A stretch of 32,142 bases of DNA, taken from NCBI GenBank assembly GCA_934294885.1, contig CAKRAK010000027.1:1-32142 (forward strand), read 5' to 3'. How positions within the stretch are numbered: position 1 is the stretch's first letter; each line of letters starts with the position of its first letter. Origin of the DNA: an uncultured Lachnospiraceae bacterium (GTDB lineage Bacteria; Bacillota; Clostridia; Lachnospirales; Lachnospiraceae). Both the position numbers and the translations under genes were made by a program. Below the pieces are notes generated by a model, which was given only the letters and a program-made list of their open reading frames with translations, was not told where the DNA came from and did no database searches. Shown here in pieces: positions 1 to 7,814 of this stretch.

Positions 1-32
<32 letters not shown>

Positions 33-75
33 ACGATAGCATTATAGCTTTCGTTTTATTTTTGTGGATAGATTT

Positions 76-133
76 AAAAAACACAGGATAGGAATCGCAT
101 TATGAATATGCGACCCCTATCCTGTGTTTTTTT
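76..133 (+). terminator. Strong intrinsic terminator, probably bidirectional
   Basis: A long stem pairs 76-92 with 116-132 (AAAAAACACAGGATAGG against its complement), continued by an inner CGCAT/ATGCG pairing. The A-rich 5' flank and T-rich 3' flank give a U-tract on both strands. It ends whatever gene lies upstream of the window. Confidence 0.85.
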
Positions 134-213
134 GTAATTGGATTTTATGAATGGAATTGTAACAATTTCAGTATTGAATTCCTTGTACATTTAAGATGAT
201 AAATAAATGATAG

Positions 214-342
214 GAGGATATCCGTAATCGTAAGAAGGAAACCACTTATTATGTACGTGTCAGAGTCTCCAAGGTAGATTCTGTTGGAAAGAAGATTTGT
301 TGCAAGGATGGTGTGGTGCGGATAAATAAACTGATGAAGTAG
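214..342 (+). pseudogene. Short gene fragment without a start codon
   Basis: An open frame from an in-frame stop (211-213) to TAG at 340-342 encodes about 42 residues, including TTYYVRVRVSK and KKICCKDGVVRINK. It has no ATG/GTG/TTG with a ribosome binding site. The alternating beta-like pattern with charged residues looks like real protein, so this may be the C-terminal stub of a decayed gene. I do not recognise the family, and chance is possible. Confidence 0.25.
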
Positions 343-402
343 AGCCTAGATATTTGCAGATTTTTTATGAGTATTAATTTACATTACAAAAGGTAAGGAC
401 AA

Positions 403-501
403 ATGTACTTTCAAAAAATATCGGATTTTGTAACTAAATTCTCTATTGTGGCTCATACATTAAATGATTGTTCAGAATTGGAAGGGATAGATTTAATATG
501 A
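403..501 (+). CDS. Small ORF coupled to the acetyltransferase gene
   Basis: This 32-residue frame begins MYFQKISDFVTKFSIVAH and follows an AGGTAAGG ribosome-binding-like stretch at 391-398. Its TGA overlaps the ATG of the next gene as ATGA (498-501), an arrangement typical of translational coupling. It could be a leader peptide or the tail of a deleted polysaccharide-biosynthesis gene. No family is recognisable. Confidence 0.3.
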   Translation: MYFQKISDFVTKFSIVAHTLNDCSELEGIDLI

Positions 502-1064
502 TTAAAAGTAAAGTTGATTTAAAGGAATATTTAGAGGCAGATAAAAAAAATTTAGGACGAAATAAAAATAGACCATCAATGTTTGATACCATATGGAAGT
601 TTGAAATTGCATTGCGGAAACTTGAATATTATACAAATGTTCACAAAAACCCAATGTTGAGGTTAGTAAAATGTTACTGGAAAATTAAATATAAAATATT
701 AGAATGCATGTGTGGATTTAAAATACCTATTAACGTATTTGGAAAGGGATTGAGTATAGCACATCAAGGAACCATTATAGTAAATCCATGCACTAAAATA
801 GGAGAAAATTGCAGAATTCATGTAGGCGTTAATATTGGTACTGCAGCTGGTTCATCAAAACTTGTTCCTACAATTGGTAATAATGTATATATTGCCCCAG
901 GTGCGAAGATATTTGGAGATATTAAAATAGCAAATGGTATAGCAATAGGAGCGAATGCAGTTGTATGTAAGGATTTTTTAGAGGAAAATATTACAATTGC
1001 AGGTGTACCGGCTAAGAAAATTAGTCAAAAGGGAAGTAAGGGATTAATGAACAATTACGAATAA
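498..1064 (+). CDS. Serine acetyltransferase-like hexapeptide-repeat acetyltransferase
   Basis: 188 aa. The C-terminal half shows the left-handed beta-helix hexapeptide pattern of CysE/polysaccharide O-acetyltransferases: GKGLSIAHQGTIIVN, then IGENCRIHVGVNIGT, IGNNVYIAPGAKIFG and IAIGANAVVCKDF, ending in the usual AGVPAKKI. The catalytic-type histidines in SIAHQG and RIHVGV are present. The N-terminal ~75 residues are alpha-helical and basic, as in serine O-acetyltransferase-like enzymes of exopolysaccharide clusters. In that setting the likely role is transfer of acetyl from acetyl-CoA to a sugar rather than to serine; this is inference, because cysteine-biosynthesis neighbours are absent. 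I chose ATG 498 over the in-frame upstream start at 468 because GAAGGG lies 11 nt upstream and the ATG overlaps the stop of a small ORF. A terminator follows. Confidence 0.85.
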   Translation: MIKSKVDLKEYLEADKKNLGRNKNRPSMFDTIWKFEIALRKLEYYTNVHKNPMLRLVKCYWKIKYKILECMCGFKIPINVFGKGLSIAHQGTIIVNPCTKIGENCRIHVGVNIGTAAGSSKLVPTIGNNVYIAPGAKIFGDIKIANGIAIGANAVVCKDFLEENITIAGVPAKKISQKGSKGLMNNYE

Positions 1065-1152
1065 TATATTTGGCTTAAATTGTAAGAATGATTTTTTCTA
1101 TAATATAGTTCAGTATAAAAATAACAAAATAGGGAATGTCTTAATTCTTATG

Positions 1153-1182
1153 AAGCCGGATTCAGTTGAATCCGGCTTTTGT
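1153..1182 (+). terminator. Intrinsic terminator after the acetyltransferase gene
   Basis: A perfect 12-bp stem (AAGCCGGATTCA, 1153-1164, against 1167-1178) has a two-base apex and runs into TTTT. It lies 89 nt after the acetyltransferase stop codon. Confidence 0.85.
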
Positions 1183-1219
1183 CATTTATGAATTACAACG
1201 TAGCGTAAATATTAGTTGG

Positions 1220-1430
1220 ATTATTACAAAAAACAGCTTTCGACAGCAGTTGATGGATTCCTTATAAGGACATCTGCGACCGTCGGTACTTAATAAGTGC
1301 GAAGCACGAATTTAGTACCGCTACGAGGAGCAGACAGTGGGAACGGTCCTTGAAAGGAACCATCACTGCGTAAGAAAGCGTCCGGGTAAGCACGATTCCA
1401 ACGCTTACTTGACGGTAACGAATTTCACAA
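1220..1430 (+). other. Structured element with a GGTACTTAA/TTTAGTACC hairpin
   Basis: No gene is visible, but the stretch is dense in hairpins. The central one pairs CGGTACT (1283-1289) with AGTACCG (1314-1320) around an inner GTGC-GAA-GCAC stem. A second pairs GGTCCTT with AAGGAACC (about 1345-1361), a third pairs AAGCGT with ACGCTT (about 1375-1407), and the 5' part holds CCTTATAAGG. The central hairpin has the same plan as the one inside the three 97-nt repeat cores: GGUACU/AGUACC, a U-U mismatch, two A-U pairs, a further pair, two purine-purine mismatches, then a GC-rich stem-loop. It is probably a structured RNA or a relative of the neighbouring repeat. The type is unknown to me. Confidence 0.5.
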
Positions 1431-1483
1431 CCACCTTTCTCGATTAACTTGTTTATGATATAATCGGATTATATTTTTAAGCA

Positions 1484-1682
1484 ATTGCGAAACATCCTGT
1501 AGCCGTTATTATCTTGTGCAAAATTTATATTATATAAGCAGGCTCTTGTAGCACACCGGTACTTAACGAGGGAAAGCGTTAGCGCATCCCGAGTTTAGTA
1601 CCGCTGTGTGCGGATGAAGCGCAAGCGTGCCTGCGATATAATATAAATTTTGCACAGATATAAAGAATCGGTGTTTCGCAAT
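1484..1682 (+). repeat. Structured repeat element, copy 1
   Basis: Nested inverted repeats surround a 97-nt core (1538-1634). The outer arms ATTGCGAAACA (1484-1494) and its complement (1672-1682) are perfect over 11 bp. The inner arms, starting TGTGCAAAATTTAT (1515-1535 against 1636-1656), are perfect over 21 bp. The core folds as GCAGGC/GCCTGC, then GCACAC/GTGTGC, then the GGTACT/AGTACC hairpin with a GCG-TTAG-CGC tip. A short GC-GCAA-GC hairpin sits on its 3' side. Copies 2 and 3 lie at 22698-22903 and 26306-26508 in the same orientation. The right arm ends 33 nt before the next ATG, so the element forms most of that gene's upstream region. Confidence 0.85.
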
Positions 1683-1715
1683 CGTCTGATCATTTTTTCG
1701 TTGAGAGGTGTTATC

Positions 1716-2330
1716 ATGAGTGATTCAAGTAGGTTTTACCTCCTGTTCGGAGGTTTGTTTTTTTCCTTTGGTGTTGCAAGTGGTATTGCCGCAGTATGGA
1801 TTTTGTTAACTACGTGGAGTTGGGAAGCCGCAGGAGCCATGCTCTTCTTTGCTATTATTTTTGGTGGCATTGGAGGAGCATTTTTAATATCCCAGATAAA
1901 AGCAGCGAATCGACAAAAACGTATAAAGCGAGAGGGAACTCACTATACGGGAAAAATATACGGATATGTAGAGGACAGACGCATCATGGTTAATGAATCT
2001 TATCCAATCAATACGAAGGTGCGGTACTTTGACAAGTATGATGTGGAAAGAGAAGCAGTTGTTCCTACCGGATTTTTGAAGGGCTCTGGTGATTTCCCAA
2101 TCGGAGCAACCATTGATATTATTGTATTGGATTCTGATTGTACATGGGTAAAAGGTTCGGTTCGTTATGAGCATATAGACCGGGAAGAAGAGTTAATGGA
2201 TAACAAGCCGCTAGATCCGGCATTAAAGGAAGTGGTTGCTGTGACCTGTAGTCATTGTGCGGCTACATTCACAGCTACAAAGGGTTATGTAAGTTCCTGT
2301 CCTTATTGCGGCAATCAGGTTAATTGTTGA
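1716..2330 (+). CDS. DUF3592-like membrane protein with C-terminal zinc ribbon
   Basis: 204 aa. Two transmembrane segments lie at about residues 8-30 and 36-58. A soluble beta-rich region follows (about 75-155, with KVRYFDKYDVE and FPIGATIDIIVLDSD), resembling DUF3592 domains. The C-terminus holds two CxxC pairs (CSHC and CPYC) that form a zinc-ribbon knuckle. The function is unknown; the family is generally a membrane-anchored accessory protein. I chose ATG 1716 because GAGAGGTG lies 5 nt upstream. The longer in-frame TTG start at 1650 would sit inside the right arm of the repeat element and has no ribosome binding site. Confidence 0.75.
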   Translation: MSDSSRFYLLFGGLFFSFGVASGIAAVWILLTTWSWEAAGAMLFFAIIFGGIGGAFLISQIKAANRQKRIKREGTHYTGKIYGYVEDRRIMVNESYPINTKVRYFDKYDVEREAVVPTGFLKGSGDFPIGATIDIIVLDSDCTWVKGSVRYEHIDREEELMDNKPLDPALKEVVAVTCSHCAATFTATKGYVSSCPYCGNQVNC

Positions 2331-2346
2331 AAGGACTGGCGGGTAT

Positions 2347-2925
2347 ATGGATATTTTAAATGTTAACAAAGAGGATGCCGGAGAATTGCTTGCCATCTAT
2401 GAGCCATATGTGAAGGATACGGCTATTTCCTTTGAATACGAGGTGCCGGATGAAGGAGAATTTCGGAATCGAATCTTACATATTTCGGAGAAGTACCCTT
2501 ATTTGAAGGCGGTAGAGGAGGGAAAGATTCTCGGCTATGCATATGCAGGCAGCTTTAAAGACCGGTCAGCCTATGACTGGTCGGTAGAGACTTCTATTTA
2601 TGTGCGCCGGGATTGTAAAAGAATGGGTGTTGGAAAGACATTGTACAAAGCTCTTGAAGAGCGGCTTGTGGGGATGGGAATCCTGAATATGAATGCATGT
2701 ATTGCAAGTCCTATCGGTACGAGCCGGTATGTGAATGAGGATAGCATTCATTTTCATGAGAAAATGGGATTTCACATGGTTGGAAAATTTCATCAAAGCG
2801 GATACAAATTCGGAGAATGGTTTGATATGGTTTGGATGGAAAAAATGATAGGTTCCCATGATGTGCCGGTAAAGGCAGTTACATTTGGAAATGAAAAACA
2901 GATTAAAGGGGGTATCGATATATGA
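2347..2925 (+). CDS. GNAT acetyltransferase, phosphinothricin acetyltransferase (PAT) type
   Basis: 192 aa. The protein follows the PAT/YncA layout: an N-terminal IYEPYVKDTAISFEYEVP segment, WSVETSIYVRRDCKRMGVGK (acetyl-CoA-binding R/QxxGxG/A loop at about residues 90-98), and a C-terminal FHEKMGFHMVGKFHQSGYKFGEW. Members acetylate the amino group of phosphinothricin, methionine sulfone/sulfoximine or similar amino acids; the substrate here is not determinable. About 25 extra residues follow the fold. The last 35 nt overlap the MarR gene, and the gene starts 17 nt after the DUF3592-like gene, so it probably belongs to one transcript with the regulator and pump. Confidence 0.85.
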   Translation: MDILNVNKEDAGELLAIYEPYVKDTAISFEYEVPDEGEFRNRILHISEKYPYLKAVEEGKILGYAYAGSFKDRSAYDWSVETSIYVRRDCKRMGVGKTLYKALEERLVGMGILNMNACIASPIGTSRYVNEDSIHFHEKMGFHMVGKFHQSGYKFGEWFDMVWMEKMIGSHDVPVKAVTFGNEKQIKGGIDI

Positions 2926-3343
2926 AGCAGTGTATGGATTCGGAAAATCTTCACAAGAGATGGATGCCTTGTATCATCAGTCATCCTTAAAGCTTGGCAT
3001 ATCGGACAGTGTTTCTATGGTCATGTATACCATCTATGACAGAGGAAATGAATGTAAGCTGTCGGATATTTACAAGAGTACGGGAATTAGTAAGCAGACG
3101 ATCAACTCTGCGATACGGCAACTGGAAACAAAGGGTATCTTGTATCTTGAAATGTATAATGGAAAACAAAAAAAGGTAATGCTGACAGAGAAAGGGAAAC
3201 GTTTTGTAGAACAGACTGCCGCACGACTTTTTCAGGCAGAATCGGATACGTTTAATGATTGGACAGAAGAAGAGATTAGTACCTACATCGGTCTCATGGA
3301 AAAACATGAGGCATGTCTTCGAAGACAAATTGAAAAAATGTAA
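2891..3343 (+). CDS. MarR family transcriptional regulator
   Basis: About 150 aa. A winged helix-turn-helix is evident: DIYKSTGISKQTINSAIRQLETKGILYLEMYNG, then the wing KKVMLTEKGKRF. This is the standard MarR pattern, and such proteins are dimeric repressors responding to small molecules. Its position directly before the MATE pump (2 nt apart) suggests that it controls that pump, and probably its own transcript. The start is uncertain: TTG 2885 and ATG 2891 lie inside the preceding gene and lack a good ribosome binding site, while the strong AAAGGGGG at about 2906-2913 has no in-frame ATG at normal spacing. An internal start at ATG 2960 is possible. Confidence 0.85.
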   Translation: MKNRLKGVSIYEAVYGFGKSSQEMDALYHQSSLKLGISDSVSMVMYTIYDRGNECKLSDIYKSTGISKQTINSAIRQLETKGILYLEMYNGKQKKVMLTEKGKRFVEQTAARLFQAESDTFNDWTEEEISTYIGLMEKHEACLRRQIEKM

Positions 3344-3360
3344 ATATGGAGGATAGAAAA

Positions 3361-4695
3361 GTGTCAATTCAGTTGTCAGATCATTTTACTTATAAAAAAC
3401 TTATTAGATTTACATTGCCGACGATTGCCATGATGATTTTTACATCCATTTACAGCATCGTAGATGGATTTTTTATATCTAATTTTGCAGGCAAAATACC
3501 ATTTGCAGCCATAAATCTCATTATGCCGGTGTTGATGATCTTAGGAACCGTGGGATTTATGTTTGGAACAGGTGGAACAGCGCTTGTTTCCATGACTTAC
3601 GGACAGGGAGATAAGGAAAGAGCAAACCGGTATTTTTCTTTACTGGTGTATGTTGCATTTATCATCGGTATTATTTTTGCTGTGGCAGGATGGATTTTCA
3701 TTCGACCGATAGCAGCCGGATTAGGAGCAGAGGGAGAACTTCTTGTTAACTGTGTGAAGTATGGACGGATTATTCTGGTTGCCCTTCCTTTTTATATTTT
3801 GCAGGTTTTGTTTCAAACCTTTCTTGTGGCGGCGGAAAAACCCCAGTTTGGATTGATTATGACTCTTATATCTGGCGGTATTAATATGGTGTTGGATGCA
3901 GTTTTGGTAATCTCTCTGCCTCAGGACTACAAATTAATCGGTGCGGCAATTGCAACGGCTACGGCACAGACTGTTGGTGGATTGATTCCTCTGGTTTATT
4001 TCCTTCGGAAAAACAGCAGTATTCTTCGTCTTGGAAAGACAAGATTTGAGGGTTCTGTTTTAGTAAAGGCGTGTACCAACGGAGCATCTGAGTTTATGAG
4101 CAATATTTCCATGAGTATTGTTGGAATGCTTTATAATTCCCAGCTTATGAAATATGCCGGAGAGAACGGACTTGCCGCATATGGTGTTATGATGTATGTC
4201 AGTATGATTTTTGCTGCGATTTTTGTAGGATACACAGTGGGAATTGCTCCGGTAATTGGATTCCACTATGGGGCACAGAATCATGAGGAATTAAAGGGCT
4301 TACGGAAGAAAAGTATTCGGATTATCGGAATATCCGGAATTTGTATGGTAATAGCGGCACAGCTTCTGGCTACCCCTCTTGCAAAAATATTTGTTGGATA
4401 TGATAAGGCACTTTATGAGTTAACGGTATCCGGTTTCCGGATATTTGCATGTTCCTTCTTCTTTATGGGATTTGCCATCTTTATATCCGGATTTTTTACC
4501 GCATTAAATGATGGACTGACTTCTGCCCTGATTTCATTTTTGCGAACATTGGTATTTGAGTCTGCTGCAATCATGCTGTTACCGTTAATTTTCCAAATTA
4601 CGGGTGTTTGGTTTTCGGTTGTAGTTGCAGAATCAATGGCATTTGTGATAGGATTCTTATTGTTATTTGTAAAACGAAAGAAATATAACTATTAA
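3361..4695 (+). CDS. MATE family efflux transporter (MepA-like)
   Basis: About 444 aa with twelve predicted membrane segments in two similar halves. It begins with the LSDHFTYKKLIRFTLPTIAMMIFTSIYSIVDGFF-type N-terminus of clostridial MATE exporters (drug or metabolite/Na+ or H+ antiport at the plasma membrane). I favour GTG 3361 because a perfect GGAGG (3348-3352) lies 8 nt upstream. The alternative ATG 3346 overlaps that motif and has almost no ribosome binding site. The preceding MarR gene is the likely regulator. The substrate cannot be read from sequence. Confidence 0.88.
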   Translation: MSIQLSDHFTYKKLIRFTLPTIAMMIFTSIYSIVDGFFISNFAGKIPFAAINLIMPVLMILGTVGFMFGTGGTALVSMTYGQGDKERANRYFSLLVYVAFIIGIIFAVAGWIFIRPIAAGLGAEGELLVNCVKYGRIILVALPFYILQVLFQTFLVAAEKPQFGLIMTLISGGINMVLDAVLVISLPQDYKLIGAAIATATAQTVGGLIPLVYFLRKNSSILRLGKTRFEGSVLVKACTNGASEFMSNISMSIVGMLYNSQLMKYAGENGLAAYGVMMYVSMIFAAIFVGYTVGIAPVIGFHYGAQNHEELKGLRKKSIRIIGISGICMVIAAQLLATPLAKIFVGYDKALYELTVSGFRIFACSFFFMGFAIFISGFFTALNDGLTSALISFLRTLVFESAAIMLLPLIFQITGVWFSVVVAESMAFVIGFLLLFVKRKKYNY

Positions 4696-4762
4696 GGACA
4701 GAAGTAAAAATGAATACAAAAGGATTAAAAAAGACAATTTCTTATTTAAAGATATTCAGATA

Positions 4763-4897
4763 AACAGCACCCACGAAATGATTCCTGCAGCGGGAGGTAT
4801 CATTTCCATTGTTTTGATTCATTTGTACAAGAAAAATACAATTCTAAGTATCTTTCTTGGAACCGCTGTTTATATGCTGCTGCTGAGACTGGTGTAG
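4763..4897 (+). pseudogene. azlD: azlD remnant (branched-chain amino acid exporter small subunit)
   Basis: A start-less frame ending at TAG 4895-4897 encodes NSTHEMIPAAGGIISIVLIH, then LYKKNTILSIFLGTAVYMLL. This matches the C-terminal two helices of AzlD, whose usual ending resembles HLWKRNTLLSIGxGTxxYMxL. AzlD is normally ~100 aa and encoded next to AzlC; here only about 45 residues survive and azlC is absent. The terminator that follows overlaps the stop codon, as would be expected for the tail of a deleted operon. The family match is from memory of the motif. Confidence 0.6.
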
Positions 4898-4915
4898 TCT
4901 TGGGGCAGCTTTTTT
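4876..4915 (+). terminator. Intrinsic terminator at the end of the azlD remnant
   Basis: GCTGC (4876-4880) pairs with GCAGC (4905-4909), with an inner AGACT (4886-4890)/AGTCT (4896-4900) stem, followed by TTTTTT. It also ends transcription coming from the MATE gene. Confidence 0.7.
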
Positions 4916-5162
4916 ATGCAAAGTCGGTCTCTCATAATTACATGGTTGCCGGGAAAGTTTGTTGTATAAAAGGAAAAGGTGTTAATATATTAAGAAAATA
5001 TGAAAAAAACATGAATTGTCCCTTTGTATATTGCAAATGCTTCCAAATCGTAGTAAACATAAAGAGTAAGTGTTTCTCATGGTTTTACGGAATTGGGGGA
5101 CCTTACTATAGGAGTTTAAAGGGATGAAAATCATTACCCGATATTTTGAATGAGGAATTTTT
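4916..5162 (+). other. Leader region of the P-type ATPase gene, nothing clear
   Basis: I see no convincing gene, repeat or known riboswitch in this AT-rich stretch. A 75-codon frame (4900-5127) crosses the preceding terminator and has no protein-like composition. The ATPase promoter must lie here, but no canonical -35/-10 pair stands out. Confidence 0.4.
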
Positions 5163-7580
5163 ATGGATGATACAAAGACAGAAAATGTTGCAATAAAAGG
5201 GCTGACTGAGGCTGAGGTGGAAGAGCGGATTGCAAAGGGTCTTACCAACGAAACCGATATATCTACAGGGAAGTCCCAAAAAGAAATTATTTTATCCAAT
5301 ACGGTTACATATTTTAACCTGATTTTTTTGGTCATTTCGGTTTTATTGATCATGGTTGGTTCTTTTCGGAATCTGACTTTTTTACCGATTATTATCGGCA
5401 ATACGTTAATTGGAATCATACAGGAGATTAGAGCGAAGAAAACACTGGAAAAGATGAGTCTGTTAAGTGCTCCCCATGCAGATGTAATTCGAAACGGAGT
5501 CATGCAGCAGGTATATTCTGAAAAACTGGTTTTGGATGATGTCATTTTTTTGACTGCGGGCAAACAGATTTGTGCGGATGCAGAGGTAATTGAAGGCAGT
5601 ATTCAGGTCAATGAATCTCTGCTTACCGGAGAATCCGACGAAGTGGAAAAGACGGTAGGAAGCAAGCTTTTGTCAGGAAGCTTTGTTATATCGGGAGAAT
5701 GTTATGCAAGGCTTAAAAAGGTTGGTAATGATTCTTATATTTCCAGATTGAGTAAAGAAGCAAAATTAATGGGAAATAAAGAACAGTCGGAAATGATCCG
5801 TTCCATTAATTTGATTGTAAAATGGATCGGAATTGTTATTATTCCAATCGGCTTAATCTTATACTGGCAGAGTCATTTCGTAAACGGCATTTCAATCAGT
5901 AAAAGTGTCACTTCCACGGTGGCTGCGATTATCGGAATGATTCCGGAGGGATTGTATCTTCTGACTACAACCGCACTTGCTCTTAGTACCATGAATCTGG
6001 CTAAAAAGAAGGTACTGCTTCATGATATGAAAAGTATAGAAACCTTGGCAAGGGTTGATGTGTTATGTGTGGATAAGACCGGTACCATTACGGAGCCGGA
6101 CATGAAGGTTGGAGATATTTTTCTATGTCAGAATAACGGGGATTCAAAGTTAACCGCAGATGATTTTGAACAGCTGTTAATGGATTATGCTATTGCATCT
6201 AAGGATAATAACAGCACCATGCAGGCGCTGAAGGAATTTGCTTATAATAATATAAAAGTAAAGGAAGATGATACAAGAAAGCCTCTTTCTCTTGTACCAT
6301 TTTCATCCGGACTTAAGTACGGAAGTATTACATTTTCAGACGGAACCTATTTGTTGGGTGCTCCGGAATTTATCATGAGAGAAGATTTTTCCCGGATAGA
6401 AAATGAGATCTTACCATATACGGAAAGAGGTCATCGGGTATTACTATTGGCAGAATACGAAGGAACAGATATTGAAAAGGGTCTCACCGGTAAGGCAAAG
6501 CCTCTTGGTTTTGTGTCTTTTTCCAATCCCATTCGTGAAAATGCGGTAAAGACATTTGAATATTTTAAAAATCAGGGCGTTGCCATAAAGGTAATATCAG
6601 GAGATAATCCAAAGACCGTATCTAAGGTTGCTCTTCAGGCAGGCATAGAAAATGCAGGGCATTATGTAGATGCAACTACGTTGGATAGTGAAGAGAAGCT
6701 TCGGAAGTCGGTGGCGGACTATACCGTATTCGGAAGAGTAACACCGAAACAGAAACAGCAATTGGTACAGGCATTACAGGAGCAGGGGCATACAGTTGCC
6801 ATGACCGGTGACGGTGTGAATGATATTCTTGCCATGAAGGATGCAGATTGTAGTGTGGCAATGGCTTCCGGAAGTGAAGCTGCAACACAGGCGGCACAGG
6901 TTGTTTTGCTTGATTCTGATTTTGCCCACATGCCGGATGTGGTATATGAGGGAAGAAGAGTTGTGAATAATATTCAGCGTTCTGCCAGTCTTTTTCTGGT
7001 GAAGAATATATTTTCCCTGTTGTTGTCATTGTTTTCCGTTATTTCCATGTTTACCTATCCCTTGGAGCCAGCACAGGTATCTTTGATTACGATGTTTACC
7101 ATCGGAACACCGGGATTTTTGCTTGCATTTGAATCCAATAAAGACAGGATAAAGGGAAATTTCCTTGCTAATGTTATGTTAAAGGCACTGCCGGCAGGCT
7201 TGACCGATGTAATTGTAATTGCGGTTCTTGTAATATGTGGGGATGTATTTTCCATTCCAAAGGAGAGTATCGGGACCATTGCGACCATGGTGCTTTCTGT
7301 TGTTGGATTTATGATTTTAATTAAGATTAGTGTACCGTTAAATAAATGGAAGTACACGGTAATCGGTGTGAATATATTTGGTTTTATATTCTCAGGCTTT
7401 TTCTTAAAAAAATTATTTGCATTAACGGATTTATCAAGCATCTGCGTTCTTCTTATGGTTGTTTTTGGTTTTGCCGCAGAATCCTTATTCCGTTATCTGA
7501 CCCTTTTGGTAGAGAAATTACAAGGATATTATGAGCAACAAAAAAGCAATATCAGAGACAAAATGTTGAAGAAGGATTAA
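5163..7580 (+). CDS. Cation-translocating P-type ATPase (CtpE-like, probable Ca2+/divalent cation)
   Basis: 805 aa. All catalytic landmarks are present: actuator TGES (residues 155-158), membrane helix-4 PEGL (261-264), the phosphorylated aspartate in DKTGTIT (D304), the hinge GDGVND (549-554), and a six-helix C-terminal membrane domain. There is no N-terminal metal-binding CxxC domain and no CPx motif in helix 4, which argues against a heavy-metal P1B pump. The PEGL motif and compact size fit the CtpE-like group, for which Ca2+ transport has been proposed; the ion here is inference. GAGGAA at about 5151-5156 gives a suitable ribosome binding site for ATG 5163. A strong terminator follows, so the gene is probably monocistronic. 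Confidence 0.88.
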   Translation: MDDTKTENVAIKGLTEAEVEERIAKGLTNETDISTGKSQKEIILSNTVTYFNLIFLVISVLLIMVGSFRNLTFLPIIIGNTLIGIIQEIRAKKTLEKMSLLSAPHADVIRNGVMQQVYSEKLVLDDVIFLTAGKQICADAEVIEGSIQVNESLLTGESDEVEKTVGSKLLSGSFVISGECYARLKKVGNDSYISRLSKEAKLMGNKEQSEMIRSINLIVKWIGIVIIPIGLILYWQSHFVNGISISKSVTSTVAAIIGMIPEGLYLLTTTALALSTMNLAKKKVLLHDMKSIETLARVDVLCVDKTGTITEPDMKVGDIFLCQNNGDSKLTADDFEQLLMDYAIASKDNNSTMQALKEFAYNNIKVKEDDTRKPLSLVPFSSGLKYGSITFSDGTYLLGAPEFIMREDFSRIENEILPYTERGHRVLLLAEYEGTDIEKGLTGKAKPLGFVSFSNPIRENAVKTFEYFKNQGVAIKVISGDNPKTVSKVALQAGIENAGHYVDATTLDSEEKLRKSVADYTVFGRVTPKQKQQLVQALQEQGHTVAMTGDGVNDILAMKDADCSVAMASGSEAATQAAQVVLLDSDFAHMPDVVYEGRRVVNNIQRSASLFLVKNIFSLLLSLFSVISMFTYPLEPAQVSLITMFTIGTPGFLLAFESNKDRIKGNFLANVMLKALPAGLTDVIVIAVLVICGDVFSIPKESIGTIATMVLSVVGFMILIKISVPLNKWKYTVIGVNIFGFIFSGFFLKKLFALTDLSSICVLLMVVFGFAAESLFRYLTLLVEKLQGYYEQQKSNIRDKMLKKD

Positions 7581-7646
7581 AAGGTGATTTGAAGAAATCA
7601 ATCATTTTAATATATAAACAGTCCCAAAACAGAATAACAAGTCAGG

Positions 7647-7676
7647 AAGACAGCCAAAAGAGGCTGTCTTTTTTCT
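7647..7676 (+). terminator. Intrinsic terminator after the P-type ATPase
   Basis: AAGACAGCC (7647-7655) pairs perfectly with GGCTGTCTT (7662-7670) around AAAAGA, followed by a T-rich run. Confidence 0.9.
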
Positions 7677-7683
7677 CTTAAAA

Positions 7684-7739
7684 TTTTACAAACATTTTAC
7701 ATAACTGTGTACGTTAACTTTACATAGGGCATATATACT
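7684..7739 (+). promoter_or_regulatory. Pho-box-like promoter of the phosphate operon
   Basis: Four heptamers resembling the PhoP/PhoB half-site TT(T/C)TACA repeat with an 11-12 bp period: TTTTACA (7684), TTTTACA (7695), GTGTACG (7707) and CTTTACA (7718). A -10 hexamer TATACT follows at 7734-7739, with no good -35, as is usual for activator-dependent Pho promoters. The next gene is a Na/Pi cotransporter, which supports phosphate-starvation control. Confidence 0.7.
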
Positions 7740-7814
7740 TAGTCCATTGTGGTTCACAGTGGGGAGATTTTCGTACAGAAGAATCCATAAGGGATAAGTA
7801 GAAGAGAGGTAAAA

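Noticed and set aside
1484..1682. Possibility that the three repeats are a CRISPR array or integron attC sites
   Set aside because: They are 4-20 kb apart with no spacers, no cas genes and no integrase. Their bodies are nearly identical rather than variable.
1650..1715. N-terminal extension of the DUF3592-like protein from TTG 1650
   Set aside because: The extension is encoded by the right arm of repeat copy 1, and a good ribosome binding site precedes ATG 1716.
4900..5127. 75-codon + strand open frame upstream of the P-type ATPase
   Set aside because: It starts inside a terminator, has no ribosome binding site and no protein-like composition.
6676..7029. Long antisense open frames opposite the P-type ATPase and other genes
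   Set aside because: They mirror the codon structure of well-supported genes on the other strand and lack motifs or ribosome binding sites.
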